Shown: positions 1-7,749, counted from the stretch's first letter. The stretch: 19,118 nucleotides of DNA from Acetofilamentum sp. (GCA_020720565.1 DYOK01000026.1:1-19118); one strand, 5' to 3'. Notes: generated from the letters alone by a model not told the origin. Numbers and translations are program-made.

Positions 1-99
1 TTGGTAAAACAAGCTTTCGAAACGCTCGAAATGGACGATAATCTTGCAGAAATAGTTCATCGGCCTGTCCCGATTTATCGGGAGGTTACTCTCATATAA
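1..99 (+). CDS. 3' end of an unidentified gene (partial)
   Basis: An open frame enters from the left edge and stops at TAA 97-99, giving 32 residues ending REVTLI. I do not recognise the protein. Coding status is supported by codon pairs typical of this window (TTC GAA, CTC GAA, GAC GAT) and by a strong hairpin that starts right at the stop codon. The last dozen codons run through a perfect inverted repeat (68-83), so the C-terminal tail may have been made by a repeat element landing on the gene end. The fragment is too short to name a family. Confidence 0.4.
   Translation: MVKQAFETLEMDDNLAEIVHRPVPIYREVTLI
68..83. repeat. Short palindrome TCCCGAT-TT-ATCGGGA
   Basis: Seven-base arms (68-74 and 77-83) are perfectly complementary around a TT centre. 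From recall, palindromes of the type TCCCGAT...ATCGGGA occur often in Bacteroidota genomes. Only one copy is visible here, and it sits inside the final codons of the upstream gene. Whether it is a dispersed repeat needs the genome. Confidence 0.4.
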
Positions 100-135
100 A
101 GCAATAGAAGATTTAAAAAATCTTCTATTGCTTAT
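99..135 (+). terminator. Terminator of the upstream gene
   Basis: A perfect 16-bp stem (99-114 with 118-133) closes a 3-nt AAA loop and begins at the last base of the upstream stop codon. The downstream side is only modestly T-rich (CTTATTT). The long perfect stem and its position make a transcription terminator the best reading. It isolates the upstream gene from metH. Confidence 0.7.
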
Positions 136-240
136 TTGGGGTTAAACAATCATAATTGAAATACTCTTAAATAGTTTAACAAGAAACTCTATTTTAATGT
201 CAAATTATAACTAAAATACGATGTTTTACTTTGAAATATG

Positions 241-257
241 ATAAACTTTAAGTTTAT
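241..257. promoter_or_regulatory. Palindrome upstream of the metH promoter, possible operator
   Basis: ATAAACTT (241-248) and AAGTTTAT (250-257) are perfect inverted arms around one T. The site ends 22 bp before the -33 box of the metH promoter, where a transcription factor could bind. The region is AT-rich, so a chance palindrome is possible. No regulator is encoded nearby. Confidence 0.3.
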
Positions 258-279
258 GTTAAAAATATCCGTCATTTTG

Positions 280-311
280 TTTGGGTGGATTTGATCCAAA
301 AACTAACTTTG
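280..311 (+). promoter_or_regulatory. Bacteroidota-type promoter of metH
   Basis: TTTG at 280-283, a 20-nt spacer and TAACTTTG at 304-311 match the Bacteroidota primary-sigma consensus (TTTG, 19-21 nt, TAnnTTTG) exactly. Transcription should start about 7 nt downstream, near 318, so that the riboswitch beginning at 334 lies at the 5' end of the message. Confidence 0.75.
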
Positions 312-333
312 CCAAAGAAATTCTGTATCAGTA

Positions 334-427
334 ATTATAAAGAGGAGTGGAGAGAACAGGCTCGACGAAGCTCCGGCAACCGACTGATTGTAAAGGTGCC
401 AACACCTGCCCATAAGGGAATTATAAT
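334..427 (+). ncRNA. SAM-I (S-box) riboswitch controlling metH
   Basis: The leader carries the SAM-I core in order: a P1 stem ATTATAA (334-340) with TTATAAT (421-427), then GTGGAGAGAACAGGC, the kink-turn side GACGAAGCTCC, the conserved GGCAACC, AAGGTGCCAACACCTGC, and a small P4 hairpin CCC-ATAA-GGG (410-418). This is the aptamer that binds S-adenosylmethionine. The 3' strand of P1 ends 14 nt before the metH ATG, and no U-tract terminator lies between. Control is therefore more likely at translation initiation than by a classical downstream terminator (inference). High SAM would shut down methionine synthesis. Confidence 0.93.
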
Positions 428-441
428 GTTAAATCGAAGTT

Positions 442-3400
442 ATGACACATATTAAAGATATTTTGAAGCACCGAATTTTGGTGCTCGATGGTGCTATGGG
501 CACAATGATTCAAAAATTCAATTTGAGTGAGCAAGATTTTAAACACCATTTGTGGTCGGACAATCCCATCGAACAAAAAGGAAATAACGATGTTTTGTCA
601 ATTTCTCGCCCCGATGTCATCGAAAACATTCATCGCCAGTACCTCGACGTGGGTGCCGATATTATCGAAACCAACACGTTTTCGGCCAATGCCATTTCGA
701 TGGAAGATTATGCTTTAATTCATTTGGTTAAGGAATTAAACTTGGCTTCGGCTCAACTGGCCAAAAAAGTTGCCGACGAATACACCCGATTGACGCCAAA
801 TAAACCAAGATTCGTTGCCGGTTCAATCGGGCCTACCAACCGCTCGGCAACCATGTCGCCCGATGTGAATCGACCGGGATATAGGGTGAAGTCTTTCGAC
901 GATTTTTTCAATGCCTATGCTGAGCAAATCGAAGCATTAATCAAAGGAGGTGTCGATATTTTATTGATCGAAACTATTTTTGATACTTTGAATGCCAAAG
1001 CTGCACTTATGGCAGCCAACCAGGTCATGGAAAACTTAAATGTTCGCATTCCAGTCATGATTTCGGGTACCATTACCGACCAGAGCGGACGAACCCTTTC
1101 CGGACAAACCTCCGAAGCGTTTTTAACTTCATTATCGCACCTTGATTTACTGAGCATTGGCTTTAATTGTGCCTTAGGTGCCGACCAAATGCAACCCTAC
1201 TTAAAAGAATTATCAGAAAAATCGCATTTTAATATATCGGCCTATCCCAATGCAGGGCTTCCTAACGAATTTGGACAATACGACGAAACGGCAGATTTGA
1301 TGGCCGGTAAAATGCAGAAAATAGTTTCAGATAAAAGCGTCAATATTATTGGTGGTTGTTGTGGTACGACACCAGAACACATTAGAAAAATGGTAGAATT
1401 GGCTGCATCGGCCGAAATACGCAAAGCTCCAAAGCCCGATATCACCACTAAACTAAGTGGTTTAGAGGTGCTTAGAATCGAGAAACTGAGCAATTTTATC
1501 AATATTGGCGAACGTACCAATGTGGCAGGTTCACGCCAATTTGCACGACTGATTCGCGAAAAAGAATTTGAAAAAGCCCTTGCAGTAGCCCGCCAACAGG
1601 TCGAAAATGGCGCAGGAATTATCGATGTCAATCTCGATGATGCCATGATTGATGCTGTTGAAATGATGCCGGAATTTCTAAATTTAGTAGCTTCGGAACC
1701 CGAAATTGCTCGTGTACCAATTATGATCGACAGTTCCGATTTCGAAGTGATCAAAGCTGGGTTAAAATGTGTACAGGGCAAAGCCATTGTCAATTCTATT
1801 TCGCTTAAAGAAGGAGAGGCCGAGTTTATTAAACGTGCCACATTTGTTAAGAATATGGGCGCTGCGGTTGTTGTGATGGCTTTCGACGAAAAAGGCCAAG
1901 CCGTTACATACAACGATAAAGTTTCCATTGCACAAAGAGCTTATCAAATATTAACACAAGTTGTTAAATTTCCGGAGTCCGATATTATTTTCGACTTAAA
2001 TGTACTTACTATTGCAACGGGCATGTCGGAACATAATGCCTATGCAGTTGACTTTATTGAGGCGGTTCGAACCATTAAAAACACATATCCGAATGTCAAA
2101 ACCAGTGGAGGCATCAGTAATCTTTCGTTTGCATTCAGAGGCCAAGAGCGTATTCGCGAGGCCATGCATGCCGTGTTTTTATACCATGCCGTTACGGCCG
2201 GTTTAGATATGGGAATTGTCAATGCTGGTAATCTTCCGGTGTACGACGATATCGATGAAAAACTTAGGAACTTATGCGAAGCCGTCATTCTAAATCAACA
2301 CGAGTTGGCTGCCGATCAATTGGTTACTTATGCAGCCTCGTATATCGAAAGTCAAAAAGAAGATACCAAGCATTCGAATCGTAACGAAATACCTATTAAC
2401 GAGCGATTAATTCACAGCTTAAAATCTGGAAATACAGAATTTCTATCGGTAGATATCGAAGAAGCAAGGCTTCAAAGTACTTTTGCACTCGATGTGATAG
2501 AAGGCCCTTTGATGGATGGGATGAATCAAGTTGGCGATTTGTTTGGCCAAGGGAAGATGTTTTTGCCTCAGGTTGTTAAATCGGCCAGGGTTATGAAGCA
2601 GGCTGTGTCGATATTATTGCCTTATATCGAAGCCGAAAAACAAGTTGGAGCTCAAACAGGAAATGGCACAGGGGTCTTTGCTACAGTAAAGGGCGACGTG
2701 CACGATATTGGTAAAAATATTGCATCCGTCGTATTGTCGTGTAACAATTACAATATTATCGATTTAGGCGTGATGGTGGAACGACAAATTATTTTGAAAG
2801 AAGCCCGACGACTTAATGCCGATTTTATTGGTTTAAGTGGTTTAATAACCCCTTCGTTACACGAAATGGTAGCCGTTGCAGAAGAAATGCAGCAGCAAGG
2901 CTTCGCTATTCCGTTGTTAATAAGCGGTGCCACAACTTCAAAAATCCATACTGCTGTTAAAATTGCACCATGTTACGATGGCCCTGTTGTTTATGTCAAA
3001 GATGCTTCGGAAAGCGTGGGGCTTTTGAATGCACTTCGGCTCGATTACCATCGTTTTGTAGAAAATAATAAAGCACAACAAGAGTTAATCCGAAAAGAGT
3101 ACAGCGAAAAACAAATCGCTTATATCCCTTTAGAGCAAGCTCGAAAAAATGCTTTTAAAATTAATTGGGCACAATTTAAACCTGTCACACCTAAGAACAT
3201 GGGTGTACAAGTTTGGAAAGATTTTCCCATCGAACAGATTATCCCTTACCTCGATTGGACTTACTTCTTTTTAAACTGGGGACTCAAGGGACGTTATCCC
3301 GAAATTTTAAATCATCCGCAAAAAGGAGAGGAGGCCACTAAATTATTTGCCGATGGTCAGAATATGCTCAAGCAAATTATCGATAAAAAGATGCTAAAAG

Positions 3401-4074
3401 CCTCTGCCGTTTTCGGTATTTCGAAAGCATCAAAAGTCAACGAACAAGTTACTGTAATTTCGGAAGAGGCCAATCGGGTAAAAGAATTTCAATTTAACTT
3501 TTTACGTCAACAACAAGCTGTAACCGACAGTAGCTTTAACCTGTCTTTATCCGATTTTATTGCACCAGAAGGCCTAGAAGATTATATGGGCGGGTTTGTG
3601 ATTACTGCCGGATTAGATTCGGAACAGCACATAGCAGCATTTCAGGAGAGTGGCGACGATTATTCCGCCATAATGCTTAAAACACTTTCGGATAGATTAG
3701 CCGAAGCTTTTGCCGAATTGGTGCATCAGAAAGTACGAACAGAAATTTGGGCTTATGCACCCGACGAAAACTTGAATCACGACGAGCTAATTAAAGAACG
3801 CTATCGAGGTATTCGTCCCGCTTTAGGTTTTCCGGCTTGCCCAGACCATAGCGAAAAAGATGTGTTGTTCCAATGGCTCGATGCAGAGCGGGAAATTGGC
3901 GTTTCGTTAACTGAATCTAAAGCCATGTGGCCGGCAGCAAGTGTAAGCGGATTGTATTTGGCTCATCAACAAGCTCAGTATTTTAATGTTGGAAAGGTTC
4001 AAAACGACCAGAAAGAAGCTTACCGAAACAAAAAGAATTGGAGCGTTGAAGAGCTAAATAAGTGGATTGATTAA
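442..4074 (+). CDS. metH: Cobalamin-dependent methionine synthase
   Basis: This cytoplasmic enzyme moves the methyl group of methyl-tetrahydrofolate to homocysteine through bound cobalamin. All modules of full-length MetH are present in 1210 residues (E. coli 1227). The homocysteine domain (about 1-325) has GAMGTM and the zinc cysteines Cys243, Cys306 and Cys307 (GGCCGTTP). The pterin domain (about 345-620) has GERTNVAGSRQF. The cobalamin cap and binding domains (about 650-880) have the DVHDIGKN motif with axial ligand His754. The C-terminal SAM reactivation domain has RYRGIRPALGFPACPDH (1120-1136), Phe replacing the more usual Tyr before PACPDH. The start follows the riboswitch by 14 nt. No metF is adjacent; the next gene is convergent. 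Identification is secure. Confidence 0.98.
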   Translation: MTHIKDILKHRILVLDGAMGTMIQKFNLSEQDFKHHLWSDNPIEQKGNNDVLSISRPDVIENIHRQYLDVGADIIETNTFSANAISMEDYALIHLVKELNLASAQLAKKVADEYTRLTPNKPRFVAGSIGPTNRSATMSPDVNRPGYRVKSFDDFFNAYAEQIEALIKGGVDILLIETIFDTLNAKAALMAANQVMENLNVRIPVMISGTITDQSGRTLSGQTSEAFLTSLSHLDLLSIGFNCALGADQMQPYLKELSEKSHFNISAYPNAGLPNEFGQYDETADLMAGKMQKIVSDKSVNIIGGCCGTTPEHIRKMVELAASAEIRKAPKPDITTKLSGLEVLRIEKLSNFINIGERTNVAGSRQFARLIREKEFEKALAVARQQVENGAGIIDVNLDDAMIDAVEMMPEFLNLVASEPEIARVPIMIDSSDFEVIKAGLKCVQGKAIVNSISLKEGEAEFIKRATFVKNMGAAVVVMAFDEKGQAVTYNDKVSIAQRAYQILTQVVKFPESDIIFDLNVLTIATGMSEHNAYAVDFIEAVRTIKNTYPNVKTSGGISNLSFAFRGQERIREAMHAVFLYHAVTAGLDMGIVNAGNLPVYDDIDEKLRNLCEAVILNQHELAADQLVTYAASYIESQKEDTKHSNRNEIPINERLIHSLKSGNTEFLSVDIEEARLQSTFALDVIEGPLMDGMNQVGDLFGQGKMFLPQVVKSARVMKQAVSILLPYIEAEKQVGAQTGNGTGVFATVKGDVHDIGKNIASVVLSCNNYNIIDLGVMVERQIILKEARRLNADFIGLSGLITPSLHEMVAVAEEMQQQGFAIPLLISGATTSKIHTAVKIAPCYDGPVVYVKDASESVGLLNALRLDYHRFVENNKAQQELIRKEYSEKQIAYIPLEQARKNAFKINWAQFKPVTPKNMGVQVWKDFPIEQIIPYLDWTYFFLNWGLKGRYPEILNHPQKGEEATKLFADGQNMLKQIIDKKMLKASAVFGISKASKVNEQVTVISEEANRVKEFQFNFLRQQQAVTDSSFNLSLSDFIAPEGLEDYMGGFVITAGLDSEQHIAAFQESGDDYSAIMLKTLSDRLAEAFAELVHQKVRTEIWAYAPDENLNHDELIKERYRGIRPALGFPACPDHSEKDVLFQWLDAEREIGVSLTESKAMWPAASVSGLYLAHQQAQYFNVGKVQNDQKEAYRNKKNWSVEELNKWID

Positions 4075-4105
4075 AGAATACTTGAAAGCGGATTTTAGAT
4101 TCAGA

Positions 4106-4122
4106 AAAATTTGTCAAATTTT
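4106..4122. terminator. Weak AT-only hairpin between convergent genes
   Basis: AAAATTT (4106-4112) pairs with AAATTTT (4116-4122) around GTC, in the 54-bp gap between the convergent metH and symporter genes. It has no GC pairs and is the only candidate for a bidirectional terminator here, so the call is weak. Confidence 0.3.
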
Positions 4123-4128
4123 ATAGAA

Positions 4129-5586
4129 TTATTTTGAACTGATTCGAATTAGCCACAATCCAATAAATGTAATCAGGCCATTGATGATTAGTAGTTCAAA
4201 GCCAATTTGGTATGAATTATTAAAATGTTCGTTGGCAAACTTAATAGCAAAGGTGATAAACGGAGACGAAACTAAAATAGGAATCACTAGATTTTCACGA
4301 ATTTTATATTTAGTAAGCAGCCCAAAAGCAAAAATCCCGAGTAGTGGCCCATAGGTATAACCCGCAGCATCGAGCAAGGATTTAATCACGCTATCGTCAC
4401 TTATTTCGTTAAATATGACAATACTAATGGCCAATATAACCGAAAAAAGTATGTGAATTTGCTTTCTGATTTTAACTTGTTTGTGGGTATCGTGTTTTTT
4501 GTCAATTCGCAGAATATCAATCGAAAACGATGTGGTGAGTGCAGTTAATGCCCCATCGGCACTTGAATATGCTGCGGCAACTAATCCTAAAATGAAAACA
4601 ATCCCAATATAATACGGAAACTCGCCTCCGGTTGCAAGAAAAGGGTAGAGCATATCGGCTTTTGCAGGCATGTGAATGGCATGGGCATCGACATACATAT
4701 AGAGTAAAGCACCCAGCATCAGAAAAATAAAATTTACAGGCACCAAAAGTGCACTAAACCACATCATATTTTTTTTGGCCTCGCCAATATTTCGACATGT
4801 CAGATTTTTTTGCATCATATCTTGGTCTAAACCAGTCATTACTATGGTGATAAACATACCTGAGAAAAATTGTTTCCAGAAGAAATTGGCATTTTTAAAA
4901 TCGTCGAAAAAGAAAATTTGACTATAATTAGAAGCCATAATTTTCGGACCAATTTGCATCCATCCAAAATCGAGTTGGTGGGCGATAAAACCAATGGTAA
5001 GAACCACAGCAACCAACATAAAAGTAGTTTGCAGTATGTCGGTATAGATAATGGTTTTAATTCCTCCTTTGGCTGTATAAACCCAAATAAGAAACACACT
5101 GATAAAAGCTGTGGCAAAAAAAGGGATTCCAAAATGTTCGAAAACCGTATGATGAAGTACGCCCGCCATTAAAAACATGCGAAACGATGCACCTACAACT
5201 CTAGATATAATAAAAAACATGGCTCCAGTTTGATAACTAACCAATCCAAAACGTTGTTCTAAATAGCCATAAATGGTGGTTAAATTGAGTCTGTAATATA
5301 GCGGAAGTAAGACGTGAGCAATTACCATGTAGCCAGCAAAGTACCCTAAAACCACTTGCATATACGAAAACTGTGATTGTCCTACCCAGCCAGGAATCGA
5401 AATAAAAGTTACACCCGAAAGTGAGGCCCCTAACATGCCATATGCCACCAAATACCATGGCGATTTTTTATTGGCCGAAAAAAAAGTCTGATTATCTGCT
5501 TTACGTGAAGTAAAATATGAAACACCATAAAGTACGACAAAGTAAATTAATATAATTAATAGGATAAACGAAGGATTCATCTTCAA
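4129..5586 (-). CDS. Sodium:solute symporter (SSS family)
   Basis: A 485-residue, almost wholly hydrophobic protein with about 13 predicted membrane helices, the SSS (SLC5-like) layout. Family signatures visible: GASLSGVTFISIPGWVG (53-69) in the first core helices, AKGGIKTIIYTDILQT (172-187), TGLDQDMMQKNLTCRN (251-266), and AAAYSSADGALTALTTSFS (337-355), whose Ser/Ala pattern forms the Na2 site region. It would import a small organic solute with Na+. The substrate cannot be read from sequence; sugar, proline, pantothenate and sialic acid carriers all share this fold. ATG at 5586 is used here, but Met3 (5580) is equally possible. It is a single gene, convergent with metH and divergent from the RHH-cheR pair. 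Confidence 0.9.
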   Translation of the reverse strand: MKMNPSFILLIILIYFVVLYGVSYFTSRKADNQTFFSANKKSPWYLVAYGMLGASLSGVTFISIPGWVGQSQFSYMQVVLGYFAGYMVIAHVLLPLYYRLNLTTIYGYLEQRFGLVSYQTGAMFFIISRVVGASFRMFLMAGVLHHTVFEHFGIPFFATAFISVFLIWVYTAKGGIKTIIYTDILQTTFMLVAVVLTIGFIAHQLDFGWMQIGPKIMASNYSQIFFFDDFKNANFFWKQFFSGMFITIVMTGLDQDMMQKNLTCRNIGEAKKNMMWFSALLVPVNFIFLMLGALLYMYVDAHAIHMPAKADMLYPFLATGGEFPYYIGIVFILGLVAAAYSSADGALTALTTSFSIDILRIDKKHDTHKQVKIRKQIHILFSVILAISIVIFNEISDDSVIKSLLDAAGYTYGPLLGIFAFGLLTKYKIRENLVIPILVSSPFITFAIKFANEHFNNSYQIGFELLIINGLITFIGLWLIRISSK

Positions 5587-5666
5587 TAGTTCAAATAAAT
5601 AAATATTGAGAATTCGAAAAAAATTAAAAAAATTAGATTTTTAATAAGCTCGCTTTCGAATTATTG

Positions 5667-5674
5667 CAAAAATA
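5667..5674 (-). promoter_or_regulatory. Possible -7 box for the symporter gene
   Basis: On the minus strand 5674-5667 reads TATTTTTG, matching TAnnTTTG about 80 nt before the symporter start. No TTTG lies at the correct distance upstream, and the region is AT-rich, so this is a weak candidate. Confidence 0.3.
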
Positions 5675-5750
5675 ATCAAAAAAGATTAGCATGTAGGAAA
5701 TATCAACAATTTGTTTCTGATAAAGCGTATGGTATATGATTAAAAAATTA

Positions 5751-5758
5751 TATATTTG
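5751..5758 (+). promoter_or_regulatory. -7 box for the RHH-cheR unit
   Basis: TATATTTG matches TAnnTTTG exactly, 49 nt before the start of the small gene. A TTTG at 5710-5713 is too far away to be its -33 partner, so only half of the promoter is supported. Confidence 0.45.
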
Positions 5759-5807
5759 AAAAAGAATAAATTGAATTATTTTCAACAACCCAATCTGATT
5801 ATAACTC

Positions 5808-6044
5808 ATGGTAAAGGCAGAAAATCAAAAGATTAGAAATTTACTCGATCATATCGAAATTCCTAAGCATTCTGTTCCAGTGTACGAAGGAATAACTGTA
5901 GCTCCGCATATCAAAAAAGAATTTGCTCGATTATCTATTGCTTTGTCTGTACCTGAAGAGGTTTTATACAATCAAGCGTTTGAACTGTTTTTAAATCTAG
6001 AAGCTGAATGGATCAGTCAATCTAATATAACTCAAAATGATTGA
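5808..6044 (+). CDS. Small protein resembling a ribbon-helix-helix DNA-binding protein
   Basis: I cannot name a family for this 78-residue protein. Residues 28-63 fit the ribbon-helix-helix layout: a short strand (GITVA, 28-32), helix A starting at a Pro (APHIKKEFARLSIAL), a turn at SVP (47-49), and helix B (EEVLYNQAFELFLN). The spacing of hydrophobic positions and the late Ala-Phe-x-x-Phe-Leu match Arc/MetJ-like antitoxins and repressors. It has no membrane segment or signal peptide. Its stop overlaps the cheR start by 8 nt, so the two are almost certainly co-translated. It could be an autoregulator of the pair or a partner of the methyltransferase. The gene is convincing; the fold assignment is tentative. 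Confidence 0.75.
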   Translation: MVKAENQKIRNLLDHIEIPKHSVPVYEGITVAPHIKKEFARLSIALSVPEEVLYNQAFELFLNLEAEWISQSNITQND

Positions 6045-6885
6045 AGTAAATGATTTAGATGCCCAGCAATTTGTCGATGCCATTAAGCATTGTTCAAATT
6101 ACGATTTTTCTGAATATTCCGACAAATCGTTAAAGAGAAGAATTGAGCGCATTTTAGTCGAAAATAAAGTTAATTTAAAAGGATTAATACTAAAAATGCA
6201 ACGCGATTCAGTATTTTTAGAACAAACAGTTAAAGATGTTACAGTAAACACAACCGAATTATTTCGCGACCCAGAAGTTTGGCATGAAATAAGACAAATA
6301 ATTTTGTCGAAAATGGACGACAAAAATTCCATTTCGGTATGGCATGCGGGTTGCTCAACAGGTCAAGAGGTATATTCTTTAGAAATTTTGATGAACGAAA
6401 TGGGTTTACTCGATAAGGCTCATATTTTTGCATCGGATCTTAACACTGACGTGATGGAAGCTGCTTTGAAAGGCGACTACAAATACCGCTTCAATCTGTC
6501 ATACCTTCAAAATTTCGACAACGTCTTAAAAGAGAATACCTACGACTTTACGGTAAATAAAGATGTTGATTATCAAAAATACTTTTTTATCGACACCAAG
6601 AACGATAAAATAGTAATGCACGATTTCTTACGAAATAAGCCAATTTATAAAAAGATTGATTTGGTTCACACCGATAATTTATTTAATACCAAATTTGACA
6701 TCATACTTTGTAGAAATGTGCTTATTTATTTCAATCTAAAGCTACAAAACAAAGTGATCGATTTTTTTCACTCTCAATTGAACGAAAATGGGTTCTTAAT
6801 TTTAGGAAAACACGAAAGTTTACTAGGGTATCCTGAGAATAAATTTAATAAGAAAGGGAAATTCTATCAGAAAAAAAGTATTTAA
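6037..6885 (+). CDS. cheR: CheR-type protein-glutamate O-methyltransferase
   Basis: CheR enzymes transfer methyl groups from S-adenosylmethionine to glutamates of signalling proteins. This 282-residue protein (E. coli CheR 286) has the N-terminal helical CheR domain (about 8-60), then VNTTELFRDPEVW (70-82), the SAM-binding loop AGCSTGQEVYSLEI (104-117), FASDLNTDVMEAA (131-143) and FDIILCRNVLIYFN (220-233). The usual AGCSTGEE is AGCSTGQE here, a mild change next to the ligand pocket. There is no cheA, cheW, cheB or receptor gene in the window, so this is an orphan copy. Many Bacteroidota lack flagella, and such CheRs are thought to serve non-chemotactic signalling, but the target here is unknown. 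It overlaps the upstream small gene by 8 nt. Confidence 0.92.
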   Translation: MIEVNDLDAQQFVDAIKHCSNYDFSEYSDKSLKRRIERILVENKVNLKGLILKMQRDSVFLEQTVKDVTVNTTELFRDPEVWHEIRQIILSKMDDKNSISVWHAGCSTGQEVYSLEILMNEMGLLDKAHIFASDLNTDVMEAALKGDYKYRFNLSYLQNFDNVLKENTYDFTVNKDVDYQKYFFIDTKNDKIVMHDFLRNKPIYKKIDLVHTDNLFNTKFDIILCRNVLIYFNLKLQNKVIDFFHSQLNENGFLILGKHESLLGYPENKFNKKGKFYQKKSI

Positions 6886-6960
6886 CAAGTTTTTAAAGAT
6901 TTGATTTATAGAATACTGTACTTTGAAGCGAAAAAAAATCTAAAAAAATGGGTTCTCCTT

Positions 6961-6991
6961 TTTGAAATTCAGAAAAAAATATTTACCTTTG
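6961..6991 (+). promoter_or_regulatory. Promoter of the tRNA-Gln gene
   Basis: TTTG (6961-6964), a 19-nt spacer and TACCTTTG (6984-6991) match the Bacteroidota consensus exactly. Transcription would start near 6998, about a dozen nucleotides before the mature tRNA. This is one of the two complete promoters in the window. Confidence 0.75.
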
Positions 6992-7009
6992 CCACCGCAT
7001 TATTAGGAT

Positions 7010-7080
7010 TGACCGATGGTGTAATGGCAACACTGCAGTTTTTGGTACTGCCTTTCTAGGTTCGAATCCTGGTCGGTCAA
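7010..7080 (+). tRNA. tRNA-Gln (anticodon UUG)
   Basis: A full cloverleaf folds in 71 nt. The acceptor is TGACCGA with TCGGTCA (7 perfect pairs, 7073-7079), and the D stem is GTGT/ACAC. The anticodon stem is GCAGT/ACTGC with loop TTTTGGT, and the anticodon TTG is at 7042-7044. The T arm is CTAGG/CCTGG with loop TTCGAAT, and the discriminator is A at 7080. CCA is not encoded. UUG reads CAA, and CAG by wobble, as glutamine. It is flanked by its own promoter and terminator, so it is a single-gene transcript. Confidence 0.97.
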
Positions 7081-7085
7081 CTTAC

Positions 7086-7115
7086 AAAAAGAGCCTTAAT
7101 TTAAGGCTCTTTTTT
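7086..7115 (+). terminator. Rho-independent terminator of tRNA-Gln
   Basis: GAGCCTT (7091-7097) pairs with AAGGCTC (7103-7109) around AATTT. The stem is extended by A5 on the 5' side and followed by a run of six T. It begins 10 nt after the tRNA, a textbook intrinsic terminator. Confidence 0.92.
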
Positions 7116-7130
7116 ATTACACCGATTGCA

Positions 7131-7170
7131 TCAAAAAAGAAAAGCCCCGATATTTTTGTATCGTGGCTTG
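7131..7170 (-). terminator. Terminator of the pyrBI transcript
   Basis: Read on the minus strand, an 11-bp stem with one mismatch (7170-7160 with 7153-7143, core AAGCC/GGCTT) and a CAAAAA loop is followed by a T-rich tract (the A-rich stretch 7133-7144 on the plus strand). It lies about 100 nt beyond the pyrI stop. It is convergent with, and separate from, the tRNA terminator. Confidence 0.75.
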
Positions 7171-7269
7171 ATAATTTAACTAAATATTTCGAATAATCTC
7201 GGTTAAGAATTCCTAAATTCAATTAATAAGTCGACTTTTATCAAAAATATTAAATAGAAAAAAACCAGA

Positions 7270-7734
7270 CTATTGTAATCTTAGGTTTTCCTTATTGGTG
7301 ATTTTTTCGCAGTAATGGCATTTTAATGCAATATGTTCTTTGTCGACAACTGTAAATTTGGTTACAATGTTATCTTCAAAATTGGTGATGCATTTAGGAT
7401 TAACACACTTGGCAATACCAATTACTTTATCTGGAACTTGTACTTTGCGTTTTTCGATTACCACATAATCTTTGATGATATTGAGTTTTGCATTTGGAGC
7501 TGCCAAAGCGATACGATCGATATCGTCGTTTTCGAAAAAAAGTTCTGCAATTTTAATAATGGCTTTTTTGCCTTGGGTTTTACTCTCTAAATTGGTTCCT
7601 AATGTCATCGTATTGGTGATGTTTTGTAAACCAAGAATTTTAATAACTTTAAACAAGTCGTTTGCAGGAATATGGTCTATTACTGTTCCATTTTTAATGG
7701 CATTGACTCTGAGTTCTTTTTTATCGCTGTTCAT
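7270..7734 (-). CDS. pyrI: Aspartate carbamoyltransferase regulatory chain
   Basis: PyrI binds CTP and ATP and adjusts the activity of the PyrB catalytic trimers in the cytoplasm. The protein has 154 residues against 153 in E. coli. It has an N-terminal nucleotide-binding domain (1-100) and a C-terminal zinc domain whose four cysteines are intact: Cys110-x4-Cys115 and Cys139-x2-Cys142, the same spacing as E. coli 109/114/138/141. This zinc site is what contacts the catalytic chain. It follows pyrB on the same strand with an 86-nt gap holding a palindrome just before the start. Its presence implies allosteric feedback control of the enzyme. Having PyrI argues for the Bacteroidales side of the phylum, where from recall the gene is commoner than in Flavobacteriia. 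Confidence 0.96.
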   Translation of the reverse strand: MNSDKKELRVNAIKNGTVIDHIPANDLFKVIKILGLQNITNTMTLGTNLESKTQGKKAIIKIAELFFENDDIDRIALAAPNAKLNIIKDYVVIEKRKVQVPDKVIGIAKCVNPKCITNFEDNIVTKFTVVDKEHIALKCHYCEKITNKENLRLQ

Positions 7735-7749
7735 TGTTGTATTTTTTTT

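Noticed and set aside
1242..1928. Long minus-strand open frame inside metH (228 codons)
   Set aside because: It lies fully within the conserved metH coding sequence, and its translation is a Ser/Ile/Thr-rich shadow of the real frame with no family features.
7010..7080. tRNA gene as an integration site for a mobile element
   Set aside because: No integrase gene, no repeat of the tRNA 3' end in the window, and the neighbours are ordinary chromosomal genes.
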